A stretch of DNA of 64,000 nt from Mesorhizobium sp. L-2-11 (lineage in GTDB: Bacteria > Pseudomonadota > Alphaproteobacteria > Rhizobiales > Rhizobiaceae): positions 2,248,001 through 2,312,000 of the forward strand of contig NZ_AP023257.1 in assembly GCF_016756595.1 (NCBI RefSeq). Direction: 5' to 3'. Made by a program: the position numbers and the translations under genes. Positions 8,497 to 16,640 of this stretch are shown in pieces (the stretch's first letter is position 1; the number at the start of each line of letters is the position of its first letter). The notes under the pieces are model-generated. The model was given only the letters and a program-made list of their open reading frames with translations, had not been told where the DNA came from and did not search any database.

Positions 8497-10059
8497 ATGG
8501 ATTCGGATCCGGTCACGAGCTGGTGGAATGCTCCCCATCTCTACATGGTGCTGGTCGGTCTCGCCGGCATAGTCGTTTGGCACGTCATTCCGCGGCGGCT
8601 CTCCACCACCAGGCTGATTGTCCAGATCGCCTTCTTCCTTACCATGTCGGTCCTGCTGCTTGACGGAGCCGTGCTCCCCTACGAACCGACACGGGGCACC
8701 GAGACAACCGCTAGCGCAATCCTCGTCGGTTCGGCCAAGTTGCTGTGGTGGGTTCACCTCGCCTGGGCGCTGATCGGGTTTGTCCGCATCTATCTCGTGT
8801 TCGAGCGAAAGCCGCGCGAGGCGCGCCTTCTGCAGGACCTCGTCGTCGGCGCCGTCTATGTTGGGATGCTGCTGTCGATCCTGGCTTTCGTCTTCGGTGC
8901 GCCGGTCGGAACGCTGATCGCCACTTCGGGCGTCTTTGCCATCGTACTCGGACTGGCGCTCCAGAATACGCTGAGCGACGTCTTTTCGGGCATCGCGCTC
9001 AACCTTGGCCGACCTTATGTGCTTGGGGACTGGATCGTCCTGAGCGACGGCACCGAAGGGCGCGTCGTGGAGACCAACTGGCGATCGACCCACCTGCTCA
9101 CCTTGGCGCACAACGTGGTGGCGCTGCCGAACAGCTTCCTCGCGAAGCTAGGGCTGACCAATGTCAGCAGCCCTGAGGAGAGCCATGGGCTGTCCGTCAC
9201 GATAAGATTGGCGCCGACCAAGATGCCGGCGATCGTCGCGGACGTCATGAACGCGGCCTTACAAAGCAGCAACACAATACTGAGGGATCCCCCACCAGTT
9301 GTCGCCATCAAAGCTCTGGATGCGACGGCGATCGAGGTCAATTTGTTTTTTCGCGTCGCAAATGTTGGCCAGCGAATTCCAGCGAAGAACGAAATCTTCG
9401 ATCTTGCCTACCGTCATTCCAAGTCCGCGGGTTTGCGGCTGGCGACGCCACCCTCCTCTGCGATTCTCATGAATGACTTGCCAAGCGAAGAGACAGCAAA
9501 TCTCCCGGAAGTCACGCCGATCAAGCTTATAAACGCCATACCGATATTCTCGGCGTTGACGGACGACGAAAAGGAAGCCCTCGCGGCAACGGTTACGGTG
9601 CGCACCTATCGCAAGGGCGATATCATAGCACGACAGGGAGAGATGCTGCCGTCCCTCATGATTGTTCGGGCAGGCATCATTGTCCGAGAACACGACGATG
9701 ACGCTCACCCGCAAGAAGTCGGTCGCCTCGCTCCAGGCGACTTCTTTGGAGAGACAGGTCTGTTAGCAGGCATCGGCGAGACCTCGACATTGCGCGCAAT
9801 GAACCATGTTGTGGTTTACGAGATTGACCAGCAAAGCTTCGCGCCCCTGCTGCTCGACCGGCCCGAAATGGCCGAAGATCCCGCAGCGGTCCTTTCCGCC
9901 AGAATGTCTTCTTTCGGCGCGAGCGACATCGCCGGACAACGGCACACGAGCTCGAAACTTGCACTGCTCAAAGCCATGGATTCGGTGTTTCACGCCGTTC
10001 CGTTCCGGCGCGTTTTGAGCGCCAACGGACAGGATGCCCAAGAGAGAAAAAGGCCATGA
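8497..10059 (+). CDS. MscS-family mechanosensitive channel with C-terminal cyclic-nucleotide-binding domain
   Basis: 520 residues from the ATG at 8497. Residues 1-150 carry four to five membrane helices. The pore-lining helix and beta domain follow (SGVFAIVLGLALQNTLSDVF, then LGRPYVLGDWIVLSDGTEGRV, typical of MscS). Residues about 360-480 are a cyclic-nucleotide-binding fold with FSALTDDEKEALAATV, the YRKGDIIARQGE strand and the phosphate-binding cassette GDFFGETGLLAG. It would open in the inner membrane under tension and perhaps be tuned by a nucleotide. The stop overlaps the pirin start by four bases, so the two are co-translated. Confidence 0.85.
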   Translation: MDSDPVTSWWNAPHLYMVLVGLAGIVVWHVIPRRLSTTRLIVQIAFFLTMSVLLLDGAVLPYEPTRGTETTASAILVGSAKLLWWVHLAWALIGFVRIYLVFERKPREARLLQDLVVGAVYVGMLLSILAFVFGAPVGTLIATSGVFAIVLGLALQNTLSDVFSGIALNLGRPYVLGDWIVLSDGTEGRVVETNWRSTHLLTLAHNVVALPNSFLAKLGLTNVSSPEESHGLSVTIRLAPTKMPAIVADVMNAALQSSNTILRDPPPVVAIKALDATAIEVNLFFRVANVGQRIPAKNEIFDLAYRHSKSAGLRLATPPSSAILMNDLPSEETANLPEVTPIKLINAIPIFSALTDDEKEALAATVTVRTYRKGDIIARQGEMLPSLMIVRAGIIVREHDDDAHPQEVGRLAPGDFFGETGLLAGIGETSTLRAMNHVVVYEIDQQSFAPLLLDRPEMAEDPAAVLSARMSSFGASDIAGQRHTSSKLALLKAMDSVFHAVPFRRVLSANGQDAQERKRP

Positions 10060-10961
10060 CCATCCGACATGCCGGCGTCTCAGACATCGATACCGTCGTT
10101 TTGCCAGTGTCCAGTGAACCTGGGCGCGGTTTCAAGGTACGGCGCGTACCGCCCTCCAAGCACGGGCAAATGATCGGCCCCTTTGTTCTCTTCGACCAAA
10201 TGGGCCCCGCGGTGTTCAATACCGGCCAGGGTTTTGATGTGAGACCGCATCCCCATATCGGCCTCGCTGCCGTGACCTACCTGATCGATGGGGAGATCGT
10301 TCACCGGGACAGTCTCGGTAAGGTGCAGGCTCTCCGCCCCGGTGAAGTCAGCTGGATGACGGCCGGTTCAGGGATCGTCCATTCGGAGCGGACGTCGCTG
10401 GAGGCTCGAACGTCCGGGAGCAATTTTTTCGGCATCCAGGCCTGGGTCGCTCTTCCTTGCAGGCATGAGGAAGTCGCCGCCGATTTTGCCCATTATGCTG
10501 AACTGGCGATACCGAGGACGTGTGCCAGGGGAGTGGAGTTCACCTTGATCGCAGGAACCTCGGACGGTCTGGTCTCGCCTGTCAAAACCTTCTCCGACTT
10601 GGTGTTCGCCGAAATCGTGCTGACCAGCGGTGCACGATACCAGGTCAGGCCCGAACATCATGAGCGTGCTATCTATGTCGTCGCCGGCGAGGTCGAGATC
10701 GTCGGCCGGCCGGGCTCGTTTCGTGAGGCTGAACTGATACTGCTGGAACCCGACGCCGAGATCGTGCTCAAGGCGCCGGCTTTTCATTCAGCACGACTGA
10801 TGCTGATGGGAGGCGAGCCCTTTTCCGAACCGCGGCACGTCTATTGGAACTTCGTATCCTCCTCAACCGAGCGCATCGAGCAGGCCAAGACCGATTGGCG
10901 TGAACGCCGTTTCCCGGAAGTGCCGGGGGAGGAGGAATTCACTCCTCTGCCGGAGGATTGA
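10056..10961 (+). CDS. Pirin family protein
   Basis: 301 residues. The N-terminal cupin has the pirin signature around FVLFDQMGPAVF, RPHPHIGLAAVTYLIDGEI, HRDSLG and MTAGSGIVHSE, including the metal-binding His residues in HPHIG and in IVHSE. A second cupin-like half follows (RPEHHERAIYVVAGEVEI). Pirins bind iron; some oxidise quercetin and others modulate regulators, so the activity cannot be fixed. Translationally coupled to the channel gene through ATGA. Confidence 0.85.
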   Translation: MTIRHAGVSDIDTVVLPVSSEPGRGFKVRRVPPSKHGQMIGPFVLFDQMGPAVFNTGQGFDVRPHPHIGLAAVTYLIDGEIVHRDSLGKVQALRPGEVSWMTAGSGIVHSERTSLEARTSGSNFFGIQAWVALPCRHEEVAADFAHYAELAIPRTCARGVEFTLIAGTSDGLVSPVKTFSDLVFAEIVLTSGARYQVRPEHHERAIYVVAGEVEIVGRPGSFREAELILLEPDAEIVLKAPAFHSARLMLMGGEPFSEPRHVYWNFVSSSTERIEQAKTDWRERRFPEVPGEEEFTPLPED

Positions 10962-10962
10962 C

Positions 10963-10983
10963 CAGGGCAAATCGCTTGCCCTG
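10963..10983 (+). terminator. Hairpin after the pirin gene
   Basis: CAGGGCAA and TTGCCCTG pair as a perfect 8-bp stem with a 5-base loop directly after the stop codon. No clear T run follows. It is a plausible end of the channel-pirin transcript. Confidence 0.4.
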
Positions 10984-11047
10984 ATCTGCCTGGCAGCATG
11001 CGACCGCAGGCGCGGTTCTTGACGGCGGAAACTCTGTGCTTGGCCAG

Positions 11048-11404
11048 CTAAGCGACTTGCCGCTGAATCGAGCGGATCCTGGTCATGGTGTCCTCGTCGA
11101 GCAGGCCGTCGAACCAGACGTCGAACATAGTTTCGAGCAGGAATTCGTCGTAACTGGCTTCGGAGAACAGCGTCAACGACGCGTGCAGTTTGCAGGCGTC
11201 GGTATCGCCGAAGACGGTGTCGGCGCTGAAGTTGACCAGCCGCTGCAACGTACCGACGCATTCGCGATAGCGACCGCCGAGCAGCGGAGAGGAAATATAG
11301 GCGTTAGCCTCCTCGAGCGACCTGATCGCGTAGGGCTCAAGCACACCGACGCTTGCGCTGGAGGCCAGCCTGGGAAAGATGAATTCCATGTAGGGCGTGC
11401 CCAT
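11048..11404 (-). pseudogene. DUF1810 protein, C-terminal part (split by IS30 element)
   Basis: Reads PYMEFIFPRLASSASVGVLE, then YAIRSLEEANAYISSPLLGGRYRECV and SLTLFSEASYDEFLL, the recognisable core of DUF1810 (FIFPQL, YAIxSxxEAxAYLxHPxLG, SMTLF). The N-terminal 29 residues lie beyond the insertion at 12868-12954. Removing the element and one copy of the 3-bp duplication restores a 147-residue frame, the usual family length. Family function is unknown. Confidence 0.85.
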
Positions 11405-11432
11405 GGCGGATTCAAGCGGTCGTCGCAACACC
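11405..11432 (+). repeat. Left terminal inverted repeat of the IS30 element
   Basis: 28 bases beginning GGCGGATTCAAGCGG; the exact reverse complement of 12837-12864. The base pair just outside differs, which fixes the boundary. Confidence 0.95.
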
Positions 11433-11450
11433 TAAACGAAGGAGGTTGCG

Positions 11451-12857
11451 ATGGGCATCCAAAAGCGACGATCACACCGTTCTGGACGAGCGCCGTTGCC
11501 GTCACCGGGACGTCCGCCAGTGGCGGAGAGATCTGAACTCCAGCGATTCTGGTTGGGGATCGCGCAAGGAATGACAAGCGAAGATGCTGCGCTGGCTGCT
11601 GGTATGTCGCAGCCTGTTGGAACCAGATTGTTCCGACAGGCGGGTGGCATGGCACCAGCGATGTTCAGATCTTCGAGCAAGCCGCCGTCCGGGCGGTACC
11701 TCTCGTTTGTGGAACGTGAGGAGATCGCACTACTTCGCGTTCAAGGCCTTTCGAGACGCGAGATCGGTCGCCAACTTGGCCGATCCGCCTCAACCATCTC
11801 CCGCGAGCTACGACGCAATGCCGCGACGCGCAGCGGTGGCCTGGAGTATCGTGCATCGACAGCCCAATGGCATGCCGAGCGATCGGCCCGTCGACCCAAA
11901 CCGACCAAGCTTGCGCTCAACACGACCTTGCGCACTTATGTTGAGCAGAGACTGGCCGGCGTCGTCATGACTCCGAGCGGCGCTCCCGTTCCGGGTCCCG
12001 CCGTTTCGTGGAAGGGCCGCCGGCATGGCCCGCGAAAGAATCGGCGGTGGGCCACGGCCTGGAGCCCGGAACAGATTGCCCGACGCTTGCCGATCGACTT
12101 CCCGGACGACGAGACGATGCGCATCAGCCACGAAGCCATCTATCAGGCCCTTTTTGTTCAGGGCCGGGGAGCGCTACGCCGCGAACTGTCGGCCTGCTTG
12201 AGAACGGGGCGCGTGTTGCGGGTCCCCAGGGCGCGCGTACGCGGGCGAGGCAAGAGCTTTGTCTCGCCGGAGATCATGATCAGTCAACGCCCCGCCGAAG
12301 CGGTCGATCGCGCGGTGCCGGGTCACTGGGAGGGAGACCTCATCCTTGGTCTTGGCAGCTCGGCGATCGGCACGCTGGTTGAGCGTACGACGCGCTTCAC
12401 GATGTTGCTGCATCTTCCCCGACTTGCGGGGCATGGCGAAGCTCCGCGCATGAAGAATGGCCCTGCTCTCGCGGGACACGGAGCTGAAGCCGTGCGTGAC
12501 GCGATTACGCGCACCATCATCACCTTGCCCGAAGAGTTGCGGCGTTCGCTGACCTGGGATCAGGGAGCCGAAATGGCTCAGCATGATCGTCTCAAGATCG
12601 ACGCGGGTGTCCAAGTCTACTTCTGCGATCCGCAAAGCCCATGGCAGCGTGGCACCAACGAGAACACCAATGGACTGCTGCGTCAGTACTTCCCGAAAGG
12701 CACCGACCTGAGCGTCCACAGCGCCGACGAGATCGCCGCCGTGGCCGTGGCCCTCAATGCCCGACCGAGAAAAACTCTGGGATGGAAAACACCCGCAGAA
12801 GCGCTTGACGAGTTGCTGTCGCGAGTGAACACAATCGGTGTTGCGACGACCGCTTGA
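11451..12857 (+). CDS. IS30-family transposase
   Basis: 468 residues with a strong ribosome site (AAGGAGG, 7 bases before ATG). Residues about 80-130 are the IS30 helix-turn-helix (LSFVEREEIALLRVQGLSRR then GRSASTISRELRRN). The DDE catalytic core shows GHWEGDLI (first Asp), TWDQGAEM (second Asp) and NENTNGLLRQYFPKGTDL (Glu), all intact. It cuts and joins the element's ends. The last codons run into the right inverted repeat, as is usual for compact IS elements. No frameshift or stop is seen, so it may be active. Confidence 0.95.
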   Translation: MGIQKRRSHRSGRAPLPSPGRPPVAERSELQRFWLGIAQGMTSEDAALAAGMSQPVGTRLFRQAGGMAPAMFRSSSKPPSGRYLSFVEREEIALLRVQGLSRREIGRQLGRSASTISRELRRNAATRSGGLEYRASTAQWHAERSARRPKPTKLALNTTLRTYVEQRLAGVVMTPSGAPVPGPAVSWKGRRHGPRKNRRWATAWSPEQIARRLPIDFPDDETMRISHEAIYQALFVQGRGALRRELSACLRTGRVLRVPRARVRGRGKSFVSPEIMISQRPAEAVDRAVPGHWEGDLILGLGSSAIGTLVERTTRFTMLLHLPRLAGHGEAPRMKNGPALAGHGAEAVRDAITRTIITLPEELRRSLTWDQGAEMAQHDRLKIDAGVQVYFCDPQSPWQRGTNENTNGLLRQYFPKGTDLSVHSADEIAAVAVALNARPRKTLGWKTPAEALDELLSRVNTIGVATTA

Positions 12858-12864
12858 ATCCGCC
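12837..12864 (-). repeat. Right terminal inverted repeat of the IS30 element
   Basis: Perfect 28-base match, inverted, to 11405-11432. It overlaps the final codons of the transposase. Confidence 0.95.
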
Positions 12865-12867
12865 CAT

Positions 12868-12954
12868 CATTCCCCGACGCAGAATGCCGATGGCATCTTC
12901 GTAAACCGGCTCCTGCGCGTGGACGAATCGCTGCAGATTGTACTCATCATTCAT
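12868..12954 (-). pseudogene. DUF1810 protein, N-terminal part (split by IS30 element)
   Basis: Starts MNDEYNLQRFVHAQEPVYED, the family's opening (LERFVxAQxPVYxxxLxEL), and reaches GILRRGM before the duplicated CAT. The reading frame then enters the insertion sequence and is lost. Together with 11048-11404 it forms one disrupted gene. Confidence 0.85.
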
Positions 12955-12997
12955 TGCAGCTCACCCGATCTCCTGGAAAGCAAGTATTCGGCCGAGA

Positions 12998-13279
12998 TCA
13001 TCCAGCGACGATGTCGGAATATTGCGGGTTCTTGACGAGGAATCGGCCCATGAACGGGCACCTCGGAATCGCCTTGCGGCGGGTCTTGCGCAGCACCTCA
13101 AAAATGCCCTGCGCCAACTGCGATGCAATGCCCTGTCCGGTGTATTCCGACGGAACCTCGGTATGGATCAGAACAACCCGGCCATTCTCGAGACGGTAGT
13201 AGGCGGCAGCGACCGCTCCGTCTGCAATCGGCAGCTCGAAACGATGTTGTTGTGTATTTTCCGTTACCTTCGCGTTCAT
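12998..13279 (-). CDS. Small GNAT-like N-acetyltransferase (YjdJ/NATD1 type)
   Basis: 93 residues from the ATG at 13279, chosen for the GGAGG 7-8 bases upstream. HRFELPIADGAVAAAYYRLE, IHTEVPSEYTGQGIASQLAQ and PFMGRFLVKNPQYSDIV match the small single-domain acetyltransferase family. The TGQGIAS loop is the acetyl-CoA pyrophosphate site. The substrate is unknown. The gene stands just upstream of the DUF1810 remnant on the same strand, and just downstream of the orphan histidine kinase. Confidence 0.8.
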   Translation of the reverse strand: MNAKVTENTQQHRFELPIADGAVAAAYYRLENGRVVLIHTEVPSEYTGQGIASQLAQGIFEVLRKTRRKAIPRCPFMGRFLVKNPQYSDIVAG

Positions 13280-13374
13280 TTGGGAGCCTCCGCTGTGCGC
13301 CTGGCCTGTGTTCAGATGTCGGTTGCAGGCATGAATGACCGGGCGCTCTGAGCCCGCGTCCGATTGGCTTGCGG

Positions 13375-14133
13375 TCAATCCTGCCGGGCCTCCATGGCGG
13401 GCAGTTGCAATATCACTGTCGTGCCCGACCCGAAGGCGCTTTCGATGTGGACTCGCCCTCCGTGGCTCTCGGCAAAATGCTTCACCATCGGCAGTCCGAC
13501 GCCGCTCAGACCCGTGCCCTTGGTCGTGAAAAAAGGATCAAAGGCCCGGAGTACGGTCTCGCGAGTCATTCCGATGCCGCTGTCCTCGACCCGGAGTTCG
13601 ACCACAATGCCATGACTCTCAACGACCGCGGCGGCGTTTATCGAAATCAACCCGCCATCCGGCATTGCGTCGCGTGCGTTGAATACGAGATTAAAGACCG
13701 CGTTCTGCAAACCCAGGGGATCGCATTTCGCAGCGGGTAGATCGCGCCCAGCGTGAACTTCGAGGCGAACATTGGTCTCCCATGCACTTCGGACGTGGTT
13801 TTCGACCTCGGCCAAGCAGGCGCCAACGCTTGCATGTTCAGGCGCTCGATGACTCGCCGCGGCGCGGCAGACCGTTTCCCGCACCAGCGCGCCTGCTTGC
13901 TGCAGGGCGGTCCTGGCGCTGACGATTACGGGTTCGAGCGCTGGAGCCGTTGAGACGCTCGGATGGCGCGCGACCCGGTTCAGCGCGGATGAAGCGACCT
14001 GAATAAGATTGCCCAGATCATGAACAATGCCCGCCGTCGGCTGCTCTACCGGCGGGGCAAACAGGGAAACATCATCGGTCCGGTCAAGGACATGGTTGCC
14101 GGCCGTGCCTGATCTTGTTTCCGCGCCTGACAT
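13375..14133 (-). CDS. Histidine kinase without a sensor domain
   Basis: 252 residues. The phospho-acceptor box is GIVHDLGNLIQVASSALNR near residue 40. The ATPase domain has the N box (LQNAVFNLVFNARDAMPDGG), the G1 box (VEDSGIGM) and the G2 box (GTGLSGVGLPMVKHF). No membrane segment or PAS domain precedes the His box, so it is a soluble kinase that must receive its signal from a partner. No regulator gene is adjacent on its strand; candidates are the FixJ-like proteins at 19834-21564. Confidence 0.85.
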   Translation of the reverse strand: MSGAETRSGTAGNHVLDRTDDVSLFAPPVEQPTAGIVHDLGNLIQVASSALNRVARHPSVSTAPALEPVIVSARTALQQAGALVRETVCRAAASHRAPEHASVGACLAEVENHVRSAWETNVRLEVHAGRDLPAAKCDPLGLQNAVFNLVFNARDAMPDGGLISINAAAVVESHGIVVELRVEDSGIGMTRETVLRAFDPFFTTKGTGLSGVGLPMVKHFAESHGGRVHIESAFGSGTTVILQLPAMEARQD

Positions 14134-14470
14134 TTCATGCCCTCTTTTGTTCGGTCGACACCTGGCAACTCAGTCGTGTGAGGACACTATGTTGAGGAGC
14201 ATTTCGGGTCGATTGGATTGAGGACGAGGGCGAGCCATACGGCGGTATATGTCTCGTCGCAGTTTTCGCCGGATTGATCGTCATGGCACTTGTAGAGACC
14301 GGTGAAGGGAGACACTGACAGCCGACGCCAGTCGGCCGCGCACTCCCTGCCAACCCTGGACGCGCTGCCTGGGAACGTCGGCGCAGCCGGCGATGCGTTC
14401 GATCGATGCCGGGAACCTACCCGTGCGCCGGCCTCCGGCTACAGCTGCCACTCCCCCGGGTGCATTGCCC
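14134..14470. other. Intergenic region, no gene recognised
   Basis: About 340 bases between the kinase start and the TAGAC box. A short open stretch near 14210-14300 would encode a hydrophobic segment (GGICLVAVFAGLIVMAL) but has no start codon and an upstream stop, so it is at best a gene remnant. Nothing else is recognised. Confidence 0.4.
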
Positions 14471-14509
14471 TAGACTTTCGGATCGCCTGACCGAGCCGTC
14501 CGTCGAATA
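14471..14509 (+). promoter_or_regulatory. TAGAC box, site B (upstream of the secreted hydrolase)
   Basis: Starts TAGACTTTCGG, continues ATCGCCTGACCG and ends CGTCGAATA. The site is 65 bases before the GTG start of the hydrolase. It matches site A at 22 of the first 23 positions and site C at 29 of 39, without gaps. The terminal GAATA segment could be a -10 element (inference). Confidence 0.55.
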
Positions 14510-14574
14510 TTTTTGCGCGCCAAGTGGGCGCATTCTCCTCGGTATCGGACGACCCGCCGCACAGGAGAAGACAC

Positions 14575-15360
14575 GTGCACAAGATCATCAGAGCTCTGGC
14601 CCTTGTTTACGCATGTTGCGTGTCGGACAGCGGGACGGCGCAGGCCGCGGACCATCAGGCAAAACCGACGATCGTGCTGGTGCACGGGGCCTTTGCTGAA
14701 TCGTCAAGCTGGAACGGCGTCATCGCCGAGCTCAACAGGAACGGTTTCCGGACCATCGCCGCGGCCAACCCACTTCGCGGCGTTGCAAGCGATGCGGCCA
14801 CCGTATCGGCCGTCATCGGATCCATAAGCGGACCGGTCGTTCTCGTAGGCCATTCTTATGGCGGTCCTGTCATCACCGAGGCGGCCAACGGGAAGGACAA
14901 TGTGAAAGCGATAGTCTATGTGGCGGGATTCGCCCCCGACAAAGGCGAGTCCAGTCTCACGCTTTCGGGAAAGTTCCCAGGCAGCACGCTTGGCGAGGCG
15001 CTCCTGCCGGTGGCGCGGCCGGATGGAGGACAGGACCTCTACATCCAGCCGGAAAAGTTTCACGAGCAGTTCGCGGCCGACGTACCGGCAGCGCAGGCCA
15101 GCCTGATGGCTGCAACACAACGTCCGGTGGCCGACGCCGCCTTGGCAGAGCCCTCAGGCACCGCTGCCTGGAAGACAATTCCGTCCTATTCAATCTACGG
15201 CTCGGCTGATCGAAACATCCCGCCGGCGGTCATGAAGTTCATGGCCGAGCGCGCGGATTCGGTGAAGACCATCGTCGTCGAGGGCGCATCGCACGCCTTA
15301 ATGGTTTCGCACCCGGCGGAGGTAACCTCGCTAATCGAGGAAGCCGCATCGGCAGAGTGA
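14575..15360 (+). CDS. Secreted alpha/beta hydrolase (salicylate-esterase/EstC-like)
   Basis: 261 residues with a GTG start at 14575, chosen because AGGAGA lies 7 bases upstream and the protein then begins with a signal peptide (HKIIRALALVYACC, cleavage near AQAADH). The core has IVLVHGAFAESSSWNGVI (oxyanion region), nucleophile Ser94 in GHSYGG and a terminal His in EGASHALMVSHP. The acid lies in YGSADRNIP. It belongs to the small plant-methylesterase-like hydrolases. It heads a same-strand series with the SDR, Tat hydrolase, cupin and CBS genes, preceded by TAGAC site B. Confidence 0.8.
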   Translation: MHKIIRALALVYACCVSDSGTAQAADHQAKPTIVLVHGAFAESSSWNGVIAELNRNGFRTIAAANPLRGVASDAATVSAVIGSISGPVVLVGHSYGGPVITEAANGKDNVKAIVYVAGFAPDKGESSLTLSGKFPGSTLGEALLPVARPDGGQDLYIQPEKFHEQFAADVPAAQASLMAATQRPVADAALAEPSGTAAWKTIPSYSIYGSADRNIPPAVMKFMAERADSVKTIVVEGASHALMVSHPAEVTSLIEEAASAE

Positions 15361-15420
15361 CGAAACCGACCGCCCCGCGCCGGCTGCGTTCGGCAAGTGC
15401 AAGCCTCAGGAGACATCGAC

Positions 15421-15717
15421 ATGAAAATCGTGGTCATTGGCGGCACTCGGTACATCCAGTTGGCGACCGTCGAGAGGCTGCGTCACCAGGGGCACGACGT
15501 CGTGGCGGCGTCGCGGCAATGTCGTTCCCTCACAACAACGGCACCTCGTGATCCCGGCCACGCTGGCAGACCTCTTCGGGAATTCCTCCAGAACACCACC
15601 TCTATCCTGCGCCACCTTTGGCACGGCCGGCATCTTCGGCTCAGGCCCACTACGGCAGCGCCTCAGAGGTATGGGGTCCGGGGTCAAGAGGGAGGCTGCG
15701 AAGACGGTGTCGCTTGA
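15421..15717 (+). pseudogene. Truncated SDR/NmrA-like oxidoreductase, N-terminal copy
   Basis: Starts MKIVVIGGTRYIQLATVERL and keeps HQGHDVVAASR, clearly parallel to the first 35 residues of the intact gene at 15844 ([20 protein letters not shown]). The dinucleotide motif GGTGLIG has become GGTRYIQ, and after residue 35 the similarity ends in out-of-frame sequence. I read it as a decayed tandem duplicate of the downstream gene. Confidence 0.6.
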
Positions 15718-15843
15718 GCCTACCCCGTTTGGCGAGCGAGCCGCTGAGGCGCCTCTCTAATTGAGGGATGCAGGACCGGCAGAGTGAGGAGCCGCCGGCA
15801 TTATCGAAATCAGATCTTTTCGAAGTCAGAACAGGAGAATGAC

Positions 15844-16614
15844 ATGAAAATCGTAATCATAGGCGGCACCGGACTTATCGGCTCCAAGACCGTCGCAAGG
15901 CTGAGCGTGAAGGGCCACGACGTCTTGGCGGCGTCGCCAAGTGGCGGCGTCAACACCTTCACCGGTGAGGGATTGGATAAGGCTCTTGCCGGGGCGGAGG
16001 TTGTCATCGACCTCGCCAATTCGCCGTCGTTCGAGGACAAGGCCGTTCTCGAGTTCTTCGAAACAGCCGGAAAGAACCTGCTCGCGGCGGAGAAGGCCGC
16101 CGGCGTGAAGCATCACATTGCGCTCTCGGTAGTCGGGGCGGAGCGCCTGCCCCGCAGCGGCTACCTGCGCGCCAAGATGGCTCAGGAGAAGCTGATCAGG
16201 GAGTCGGGAATTCCCTACACGATCGTTCATTCGACGCAGTTCTTCGAGTTCCTTGGCGGCATTGTGCAGTCGGCAACCGTCGGCGACACGGTCACGGTAC
16301 CGTCGGCCTACTTCCAGCCCATCGCCTCCGATGACGTCGCGGATGTCATGGCTGACGTGGCACTCTCCCAGCCGATTAACGGCGTGATGGAGATCGGCGG
16401 CCCCGAGCCTTTCCGCATGAACGAGCTGGTCGCGCGTTTTCTGCAGCTCGCCAACGATCCCAAGAAGGTGATCGGCGATCCTCACGCGCTCTATTTCGGG
16501 ACCGAGCTAGACGACCGCTCGCTTGTCCCGGGCGCGGGCGCCCGGATCGGCTCGACGTCGTTCGAAGACTGGTTCAACCACGCCCCGCCGCGGCGAAGCG
16601 GTGTTGCGGCGTAA
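15844..16614 (+). CDS. NAD(P)-binding oxidoreductase, atypical SDR/NmrA-like
   Basis: 256 residues from the ATG at 15844 (GGAGA 5 bases upstream). The Rossmann motif is [14 protein letters not shown]; the middle contains [22 protein letters not shown] and the stretch [12 protein letters not shown] typical of the NmrA-like group. The substrate is unknown. The domain length is normal for the group. It sits between its own broken copy and the Tat-exported hydrolase, 26 bases before the latter, so it is probably in one transcript with it. Confidence 0.8.
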   Translation: MKIVIIGGTGLIGSKTVARLSVKGHDVLAASPSGGVNTFTGEGLDKALAGAEVVIDLANSPSFEDKAVLEFFETAGKNLLAAEKAAGVKHHIALSVVGAERLPRSGYLRAKMAQEKLIRESGIPYTIVHSTQFFEFLGGIVQSATVGDTVTVPSAYFQPIASDDVADVMADVALSQPINGVMEIGGPEPFRMNELVARFLQLANDPKKVIGDPHALYFGTELDDRSLVPGAGARIGSTSFEDWFNHAPPRRSGVAA

Positions 16615-16640
16615 CGGCGTCATCTGACGAGGAAACGACG

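Larger units (their letters stand above)
11405..12864 (+). mobile_element. IS30-family insertion sequence, apparently intact
   Basis: 1460 bases bounded by perfect 28-bp inverted ends and flanked by a 3-bp direct repeat CAT (11402-11404 and 12865-12867). It carries one uninterrupted transposase gene whose stop lies inside the right end. The target is a DUF1810 gene whose frame is restored exactly on excision in thought, so the insertion is precise and probably recent. Confidence 0.95.
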
